From NCBI GenBank assembly GCA_004335835.1, contig RWJK01001680.1, positions 1-11,335 of the forward strand: a DNA stretch of 11,335 nt, in the 5' to 3' direction. The first letter of the stretch is position 1; the number at the start of each line of letters is the position of its first letter. Origin of the DNA: Scenedesmus sp. ARA3 (taxonomy: Eukaryota; Chlorophyta; Chlorophyceae; Sphaeropleales; Scenedesmaceae). Shown piece by piece: positions 6,115 to 11,335 of this stretch. The translations under genes were made by a program, and so were the position numbers. Under the pieces are notes generated by a model, which worked only from the letters and a program-made list of their open reading frames with translations, had not been told where the DNA came from and searched no databases.

Positions 6115-6528
6115 GACTGGCTGCAGGGCAGCATTGCGAACGGGTCCGAGTGACCAGGTGAAACGTGACAGACAGTAGTCGGCAGCCTAATGTTCCCGAG
6201 TAGAGCATGCTGTGTGCTGAGGGTCCTCACGGCTCAGCATCACGCAGTGCGTTGCTAGTGTTGTGCCAAGCTGTCACTGACGGCAGTTGATGTGCTGTCA
6301 ACCTTTGGCACTGCAGTGGCTGAGCCAAATCGACGATGACCACTCATTAAAAGATGGTACAGTACTCTGCTTGCGTAAACGAAATGTATGAGCATGTTGC
6401 GTTTGTTTTGAGAGAAGCTCAGGCGTGATGAGTGGTGGCTGTGTGGGTTGGCCTGACTCAGGGCAGTCTGAACAGCCCACACTGTGGTACTGAATACAAC
6501 AGAAAACGATAGTCACTTACATCGGCCG

Positions 6529-6536
6529 TATATAAG
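6529..6536 (+). promoter_or_regulatory. TATA-like box TATATAAG
   Basis: TATATAAG lies 430 bases before the start codon of the secreted-protein gene. It is the better match to a TATA consensus of two candidates; the other is at 6705. Use of this box would imply a 5' UTR of about 400 bases. Confidence 0.35.
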
Positions 6537-6965
6537 ACAGAGATTGCCCCCACGCCTCGCGACTAGACCAAAACTCGCTCTGAACTTGGTGGCGAACCGT
6601 CACTGCAACCGTGACTGCTGCTACTGTCGTTCTGAGCAGCGCCAAACACAGCATTGTACCCCTCTGCAGCCCCTGCAAAAACGTTTTGTCAGCAAACACT
6701 GACATATATAATCTGGCTCCGCATGATAGACGGTAGCATGTGAATTGCATGGACGAACGCGGCGAACTATACGGGCACTGTACGGTCAGACTTGCCTTGC
6801 TGCTGTTTGACCGTGCCGATGGAGAACACCAGGACAACAAATTACACACTGCTATCTGATTGGGCAGTCCTGAAGCGTAGGGCAGGTCGACAAGGGCAGT
6901 AAGGGCGTCAAACAGACCACAGGCTCCGCCTTGAACACTTTCCTATCGCAGATTAAGCATCATCA
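6537..6965. other. Promoter / 5' UTR region of the secreted-protein gene; nothing else seen
   Basis: The region carries the TATATAA at 6705 and no convincing reading frame. Just before the ATG there is an in-frame TAA at 6954-6956, so the coding region cannot start earlier without splicing. Confidence 0.45.
6705..6711 (+). promoter_or_regulatory. TATA-like box TATATAA
   Basis: TATATAA lies 255 bases before the ATG at 6966. Its distance would give a 5' UTR of about 220 bases, more typical than the upstream candidate. Confidence 0.4.
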
Positions 6966-8022
6966 ATGGAGCGCAGAGCTTCAACAACGTCTTGCAGCGA
7001 ACTCCTGTATGTCCTGGCAGTGCTGCTTGCTTGGCCAGCCTGCTCGCAAGCGAGGGATGGTGGCTTCGGTAGAGCAGGCAGATGCCCGACAGGCCAAACA
7101 ATTTGTTCAAACAACAGATTAAGACGCTATAGAGAGGAAGGTGAGTGCCGATGGCAGCAGTCGGTTAGCGCCCAGCCGAGTTCTGTTGCTGCTGGCCTGC
7201 AACATCAGCTCCCTTTGCTTACAGCGCTGCTCTGCTGCATGTGTTCAAGGGCCTGCAGCCTGCGTTGCTCTTGTCAACGACCCTTTCAATTGTGGAGCAT
7301 GCGGCGTGCAGTGCAGCAGCAGCACCGTATGCGTCAACAGCACATGCGTCAACCTGCAGAACGACACAGCCAATTGCGGAGCAGTAGGCGCTGCCTGTCC
7401 TGCAGGCTGGGGCTGCTGCAGTGGCAGCTGCGCCAACACAGCAGCATCTTTTACCAGCTGCGGTGCATGCGGTAAGCCCTGTCTTGGCAGTGAAACTTGC
7501 AGGAGCGGCATATGCTCACCAAGCCTACCCAACCTGCCCTCTACTGGAGGTGCAGCAGCAGCAAGCCTTACCTTGGGTCCATTCAGCAGCTGTGACAGCA
7601 GCGGCGCTGCTTTGACGAATGCCACTCGCTGCAGCAGTGCAGCAGCAGTTCCCGCCATCGCGGTCAACATCAGCCAGTCAAACTTCCTGGCATTAGCAAT
7701 TTACCCCTTCCCAGCGATGTGCATGCGGGTGTCGACCTGCAGCCAGGTGCAGCTGGCTGTTAGTAACACAAATTCAAACGAAGTGTCCGCCCCAGCGACA
7801 GATACTGTGCTGAGCTGGACGCAGCCGGCCAGCGTTCCTGCAGGATGGCCTGCAGCAGTCAGCGGATGCTCACAAAGTAATTGTGGAGATGGTACAGCGC
7901 TGAGTCAGATGATTCTACCCAACAGCGGCAGGGATGAGGTTGTGTGGCTGAGCAACAGCGCAGGCAGCTGCGTGAGCAACGTGTATGTGCTGCTGACTGT
8001 CAGCTCAGCCTGCACACTGTGA
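6966..8022 (+). CDS. Secreted cysteine-rich protein with Stig1-like repeats
   Basis: The product is predicted to enter the secretory pathway and to work outside the cell or in the wall; the exact role is unknown. Exon 1 (6966-7140) gives MERRASTT, a hydrophobic stretch LLYVLAVLLAWPA and a likely cleavage site after CSQA, then GRCPTGQTICSNN. The donor is GTGAGT at 7141. An in-phase acceptor ends at 7258, giving exon 2 from 7259 to TGA 8020-8022 and a protein of 312 residues. The repeats follow: CVALVNDPFNCGACGVQC, CVNLQNDTANCGAVGAAC and TAASFTSCGACGKPC. The pattern C-V-x-L-x-x-D-x-x-N-C-G-x-C-G-x-x-C is that of Stig1-type repeats found in plants, algae and some bacteria. The C-terminal 160 residues (SLTLGPFSSCD to SSACTL) are Ser-rich with paired Cys and are not recognised. 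The second repeat has Val for Cys in CGACG. A better-looking acceptor at 7224 is out of phase. Confidence 0.75.
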
Positions 8023-8753
8023 GGTAGCGGCTGGCATTTGATCCTTTTTTGGCATACAACAGTTGTTGTTCTTGGTGTTGCTTGCTGGCAGTGCAGCATG
8101 CTGCTGCCTTGGCTAGGCCATGGCTCTGTGCAGTGCGGTGAGGAGTCCGCGCAAAAGCACCAAGCGACATGCGACGCATGCTGTCATGGGCGCTGCAAGG
8201 TGGTATCACAGTTTGATATGCAGCAGTTGCCGGAGTGAGGTGAAGTTGAGCATTTGTACTCGCTGCCAGCGCTGTGGCAGCCCTGTTTTTGCTAATTTAT
8301 ATGCATCCTGCCGACACCGCTGTTGGCGCTTGTGTTTATAACTGCTGGCATGGTATCAAATCATACGCATACAGCATGGTATCAAATCATGCTATATGCA
8401 AACTCTCTGCGAACAGCAGGTTGCTGCTCAGTGATTCAGGTCATGATCTAGCGAATAACAGGCACAGCAACAACAGACGCATCATATGGTCAAATATGGC
8501 AAGAGGTTGGAAACCTTCACATTTTTGTTGCAACATTCTTGGGGTTGTGTGTCGGTCCCTCTTGCAAGAATACATCAATAACAGCCCTGCAGCACTTGCT
8601 TGTTGTCCTTGTCATGGTCCATGCAGTTGCTGTTGTTTGCTCATCAAGGTGATGTTGGCTGCGACTCTTTCACAGTGCTTGTGGCTGTCCACATGCTGCT
8701 TTGTGTGCAGCTTTGATCAGTTAGTTGTGCCAGCAGTCACACGCCGCGCTTGT
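8023..8753. other. 3' region of the secreted-protein gene; no gene seen
   Basis: A plus-strand frame of 160 codons (8274-8756) is present, but its translation is Cys- and His-rich without domain features, so I do not call it. A 17-base direct repeat lies at 8348-8390. I found no TGTAA after the stop. Confidence 0.45.
8348..8390. repeat. 17-bp direct repeat (two copies, 26-bp period)
   Basis: GCATGGTATCAAATCAT occurs at 8348-8364 and at 8374-8390 without mismatch, separated by ACGCATACA. Confidence 0.9.
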
Positions 8754-8821
8754 TGAAGTGCACGCTGCATCTGGCCCAACACTGTTGGGCCAGCTGTGGC
8801 ACAGCTGGCGGATGCACTTCA
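8754..8821. repeat. Nested palindrome cluster (possible three-way junction)
   Basis: Outer arms TGAAGTGCA (8754-8762) and TGCACTTCA (8813-8821) are exact reverse complements. Inside lie two hairpins: CTGGCCCAACA / TGTTGGGCCAG (8771-8793, one central base) and GCCAGCTGTG / CACAGCTGGC (8789-8809, one central base). The two share five bases, as the palindromes at 6045-6114 share six. The strand could fold into a T-like or cloverleaf shape. Confidence 0.9.
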
Positions 8822-9333
8822 GTCAACCATCCTTAGTCTAGCCTAGACGGTTTCTGCAATTGCCCTCCACAGCTCCGGCTGCTGGCTACGCTAGCTTCAA
8901 GGCGGTGGCGTTGTAGTAGAATATGCAGATTAGTTGATTGTGTCATCTCATGTATGGGCCCCCAGAGAGAGCTGGTAGGGTCTTGGTTTGCTGTGAATGA
9001 GTGATGAACCACTGGTGTCCTGAGGACAGACTTGTGCAGAGAACCTTTGAAAGAATGGACCATCACACGCTGGGCAAGTGAGTACCAATGATGACCTGGC
9101 AACATCTGCCTGACCTGTGCCTGACAATGACGGGTGGGTCACACATGTGACCCTCTTTGGCGTCACACTTCACACTGTGGCTGACAGTCATGCCATGCAA
9201 TGCCAGCAGTCCAACTATTCTCAAGTCACGTTGCATTTCAACTGACACAGGAAATGTGATCACTGTTTTGTTGCTGTTGTGCACGCACTTGTTTTCCTCT
9301 GGAGTAGCAGCAGCAACACCAGCAGCAGCAGCC
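8822..9333. other. Spacer upstream of the 9334 exon; small palindromes only
   Basis: No gene is evident. A 13-base palindrome (GTCTAG-C-CTAGAC, 8836-8848) and an 18-base one at 9136-9153 are present. The frame of the next exon is open back to 9157, so its true start may lie in this stretch (ATG at 9190). Confidence 0.45.
9136..9153. repeat. Short inverted repeat GGGTCACA-CA-TGTGACCC
   Basis: Eight-base arms are separated by two bases. The position, about 200 bases before a likely start codon, would suit a dimeric binding site, but nothing else supports that. Confidence 0.7.
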
Positions 9334-9699
9334 ATGCACCTGCACCACATGCATCAAGTTGGCCCGAAAGCGGCACGCAATTCACAAATACTTACAAGAA
9401 GTGTCTTAAAACCCTTCCGTAATAACAAAAGCAGTAGCCGTAGGCAATTGACCGTAGTTGCCGGCGAGGCACGCTCGGCCAACAGGACGAAATGGACGAG
9501 GCGGGATGAAGACCAGCAGCTGGCACAAACTTCAACCGCAGTTGAGCCTCGAATACAAAATGGATTTGTTCAGCAGCTGGCTGACATCGACCCACACGAA
9601 CTGGTGAGCAGCATGCTGCAGCAGCAGCAATGGCAGCAGTCGCTGTTGCTGCAGCCGGGCGGTATGCCAGAAGCAAGCGCAATCGCCGCATCCTCATAG
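9334..9699 (+). CDS. Exon with a transit-peptide-like N-terminus
   Basis: The frame gives MHLHHMHQVGPKAARNSQIL, then a basic Ser-rich stretch (LKPFRNNKSSSRRQLTVVA) and GEARSANRTKWTRRDEDQQL. Few acidic residues before VVA and many Arg and Ser suggest an organelle transit peptide. The context GCAGCC before the ATG at 9334 is favourable; ATG at 9190 is an alternative in the same frame. The frame can run to TAG at 9697-9699. It also contains a good phase-0 donor (CTG then GTGAGC at 9604), just after ADIDPHEL. If spliced there it could be the first exon of the lyase gene: a phase-compatible acceptor ends at 10083. That link is inference, and the exon could equally belong to a separate small gene. 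Confidence 0.45.
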   Translation: MHLHHMHQVGPKAARNSQILTRSVLKPFRNNKSSSRRQLTVVAGEARSANRTKWTRRDEDQQLAQTSTAVEPRIQNGFVQQLADIDPHELVSSMLQQQQWQQSLLLQPGGMPEASAIAASS

Positions 9700-10083
9700 C
9701 CGCTGTCACCAGCAGTCACACATGCATGCCAGTGAAGCATGCACGTTAAGGTTTCATAAGCTTGCATCAGTAATTGGTCAGCACGCTGTGCTGCCAGTGC
9801 ACCAGCCTGGTATTGTCCTGAGAGTGGCAAGTGCTGCATGTTGAGCACTTCTGCTGCTGTGCCAAGCAAGCACAGTAATCACGCAGCCGGAAAGCAGTCA
9901 AAGCAGCAGCCTCATGCAGCTCGCAGCGGAGCCAGCATCTGACGCGTCGCTGCAACATGCGAAGAGAAGAGGCCCCAGGGCTGCAGCTGGAGGTGCCTGT
10001 CAGCACAGTTATGTCCAGTTCCAAAGGCTGAGCAATTTAGGTCTCTTGCAAAGCAGAAGCTTAGGCGGCCGTCGCATTTACAG
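9700..10083. other. Stretch between the 9334 exon and the lyase exon; no clear gene
   Basis: This is probably an intron or a promoter region. The lyase frame is open backward to a TGA at 9940-9942 but has no ATG, so its N-terminus must come from an upstream exon. A minus-strand frame at 9570-9869 has no recognisable features. Confidence 0.4.
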
Positions 10084-10675
10084 CTGCGTGCTGCTGCTGC
10101 TGCGTCAGTTGTTACAGCAGCCGCCGCAAGTAATCATGTTGTGCGGTCTCGTGCTGCGCAGGTGTGGGGCTGCGCTGCTGACCTGCAGCCACTGTTTGCA
10201 GCAGTGGACCAACGGGTGGCGGCAAACCTGAAGCGTGTGCAGGCGGCATTTAAGTGAGAGCAGCAGCACGCTTGACGTCGCTGAGTGCGCAAGTTCACGC
10301 CATGAGGTTTCGTTGCACTATAACGAACTTCATAGTAAAGTCACGCAAGTGTGCAGTAGAGCAGCTGCAACTGTTGTTCTGCAAACAATGTTATACGCGA
10401 CAGCACTGTTGTCTTTATATTGTGCTGGGGGTGGAGGAGGATTGTTGTGGTTTTAAGGCCAAGCAATAGACTGCTGCAGCACTGCTGCAACAGTCGATGC
10501 ATGATGCATTGCACCTGTGGGCTGCAGGCATGCTGGCCTGGCCAGGCTGATCTGCTGCCACATGTGGCACTGGCACAGGCGCAGCAATATGCCGACCTTG
10601 CACGCAGCGCTGTTTGTTTATGTTCATGTTACAGCATCTCCCAGGTAGTATGTTCTCCTCATGTGTCCTGCGATG

Positions 10676-10774
<99 letters not shown>

Positions 10775-11335
10775 CAATACATTCAATTCATTTCAGGCGT
10801 GCGCGCATCGGCCCCCACCACTTCCTGGGCTCCACCGGCTATGGGCATGGAGACCTGGGCAGGGAGGCGCTGGACCAGGTGGGCTGCTCCCGGAGTGTTG
10901 TTGAGAAAACAATGACATTTGTTGTTATCTGGTGTGTGTGTTCTGCTTCTATGCCGACCTGGGCGGGGAGGCACTGGACAAGGTGGGGCTGTGAGAGTGT
11001 TGTGTGATTGTTTGTGGCCCTTGTTATTGATTGGCTTGGTGGCTGGATGGCTGGCGCAGGTCTTCCATGGTGCTGCATGGCTGAACTCTCGGGTGCCGAG
11101 GCCCCTTTTTAAGCAGCTTGTGAGCAGCTTGCTTTCAACACTTGGCAACATGTGTTGCTGGGTGGCCCGCTTACAGGTCATGGCCTGCCAACATGTGCAG
11201 CAGCCAGTGGTCGGAAGCCGTCACCAGCACTTTTCAAAATGTGTTAGTTTTGCTAACTGCCTGCAGGTGATAGCGGACATCATGGGGGCTGAGGCAGCGC
11301 TGGTGCGCATCCAGCTCATGAGCTGTCTGAACCAC
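10084..11335 (+). CDS. PLP-dependent methionine gamma-lyase / aluminium-resistance family protein, 5' part
   Basis: Members of this family are PLP-dependent enzymes related to cystathionine lyases; the substrate in algae is not settled. Exons seen: up to 10253, 10797-10878, and 11267 to the window end. They join in phase to read DLQPLFAAVDQRVAANLKRV, QAAFKRARIGPHHFLGSTGY, GHGDLGREALDQ, then VIADIMGAEAALVRIQLMS. This matches the family's N-terminal hallmark (xHF, GYGxxD-GR, a V-Ala-x-x-GxEAALVR-Q block). The PLP lysine and most of the protein are beyond the window. Donors are AA|GTGAGA and CAG|GTGGGC. Acceptors are TTTCAG and CTGCAG; the last has a clear branch-point motif TGCTAAC at 11251-11257. 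The first part (LQLRAAAAASVVT to VVRSRAA) is Ala/Arg/Ser-rich and may be part of a transit peptide. The 5' boundary is uncertain: the frame is open from 9943, and 10084 is a plausible acceptor-defined start. Beyond IQLMS the usual SGTHA is not seen; an exon end may lie there. Confidence 0.75.
10254..10796 (+). other. Intron of the lyase gene with a CTG run
   Basis: The donor GTGAGAG at 10254 splits an AAG codon. A naive reading would take TTTAAGTGA as a stop, but splicing to TTTCAG|GCGT at 10797 restores Lys-Arg-Ala-Arg. Besides the CTG run nothing recognisable is present; the polyAla, polyCys and polyLeu frames over it are artefacts of the repeat. Confidence 0.75.
10678..10773. repeat. (CTG)32 microsatellite in an intron, 23 bp before an acceptor
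   Basis: Thirty-two uninterrupted CTG units end 23 bases before the exon at 10797. The transcript carries them as CUG repeats, so the run sits where the polypyrimidine tract and branch point are expected. The exact length is likely to vary between individuals. Confidence 0.97.
10879..11266 (+). other. Intron of the lyase gene with a partial exon duplicate
   Basis: The donor GTGGGC is at 10879 and the acceptor CTGCCTGCAG ends at 11266, with the TGCTAAC branch-point motif 9 bases before it. The proximal part contains a degraded second copy of the preceding exon end (10947-11036). Nothing else is recognisable. Confidence 0.75.
10947..11036 (+). pseudogene. Partial duplicate of the lyase exon end and its donor
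   Basis: GACCTGGGCGGGGAGGC, then ACTGGACAAG|GTGGGG, repeats GACCTGGGCAGGGAGGC and GCTGGACCAG|GTGGGC of the true exon about 106 bases earlier. It encodes YADLGGEALDK beside YGHGDLGREALDQ, with a six-base in-frame length difference. Similarity continues into the intron (GAGTGTTGT, then CTTGTTATTGATTGG against TTGTTGTTATCTGG). There is no acceptor before it, so it is not a complete exon. The layout is the same as the 3'-half copies in the kinase gene. Confidence 0.75.

Larger units (their letters stand above)
5752..6528. other. Intergenic region with a palindrome pair
   Basis: The region lies between the minus-strand gene and the plus-strand secreted-protein gene, so it should contain the 5' end and promoter of the former. 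The minus-strand frame stays open to about 5842, but its translation has no features and the region before 5751 looks like an intron. The only strong structure is the double palindrome at 6045-6114. Confidence 0.5.

Noticed and set aside
6517..6849. 110-codon minus-strand frame
   Set aside because: It has no recognisable features and overlaps both TATA-like boxes of the plus-strand gene.
8504..8516. Small hairpin AGGTT-GGA-AACCT
   Set aside because: A five-base stem is too short to support any call.
8274..8756. 160-codon plus-strand frame
   Set aside because: The composition is random-looking (many Cys, His, Trp), it has no motif, and it lies in the 3' region of the secreted-protein gene.
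10249..10256. TTTAAGTGA read as the C-terminus of a short protein
   Set aside because: GTGAGAG is a splice donor here; joining to 10797 restores a conserved family sequence in phase.
10420..11007. Open frames with poly-Leu, poly-Ala or poly-Cys
   Set aside because: They are translations of the (CTG)32 run in an intron; only 10797-10878 within them is a true exon.

Overview
The window looks like nuclear DNA of a green alga, probably a chlorophycean (possibly a Scenedesmus-like member of the Sphaeropleales; this is inference). The grounds are short exons split by introns with GTGAGT-type donors and CAG acceptors, many CTG/CAG triplet runs, TGTAA polyadenylation-type pentamers, transit-peptide-like N-termini and a LINE-type relic. 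There is no sign of bacterial operons, ribosome binding sites, CRISPR or prophage.

Layout. (1) 1-2565, plus: the 3' part of a cyclin-dependent kinase gene of the CDK10/CDK11 (plant CDKG) type. It has four usable exons (89-150, 673-907, 1298-1477, 2203-2565), entered through an intron ending in (GCT)18. The introns hold extra, partial copies of two of these exons. (2) 2566-3425: probable 3' UTR and spacer with a long imperfect foldback of alternating inverted repeats. (3) 3426-4009, minus: the C-terminal remnant of a non-LTR retrotransposon protein with a (TGTAA)n tail. (4) 4674-5751, minus: an uncharacterised protein gene interrupted by a 29-bp minisatellite that changes reading frame, and by an in-frame TGA. 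(5) 6045-6114: two overlapping perfect palindromes of 40 and 36 bp. (6) 6966-8022, plus: a two-exon gene for a secreted, cysteine-rich protein with Stig1-like repeats. (7) 8023-9333: spacer with a second cluster of overlapping palindromes at 8754-8821. (8) 9334-9699, plus: a coding exon with a transit-peptide-like N-terminus. (9) About 10084 to the window end, plus: the 5' part of a gene for a PLP-dependent methionine gamma-lyase/aluminium-resistance-family protein. One of its introns carries (CTG)32, and the next carries a partial duplicate of the preceding exon.

The genes do not form an obvious pathway. The most notable theme is shared by the kinase and lyase genes. Both have a CTG-repeat intron ending at or near a 3' splice site, and both carry tandem partial copies of exon edges with their splice sites. 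In the kinase gene the copies differ mostly at synonymous positions, so they carried protein-level constraint while they diverged. The other notable items are the two palindrome clusters, the frame-shifting minisatellite and the polyadenylation-signal tail of the retroelement relic.
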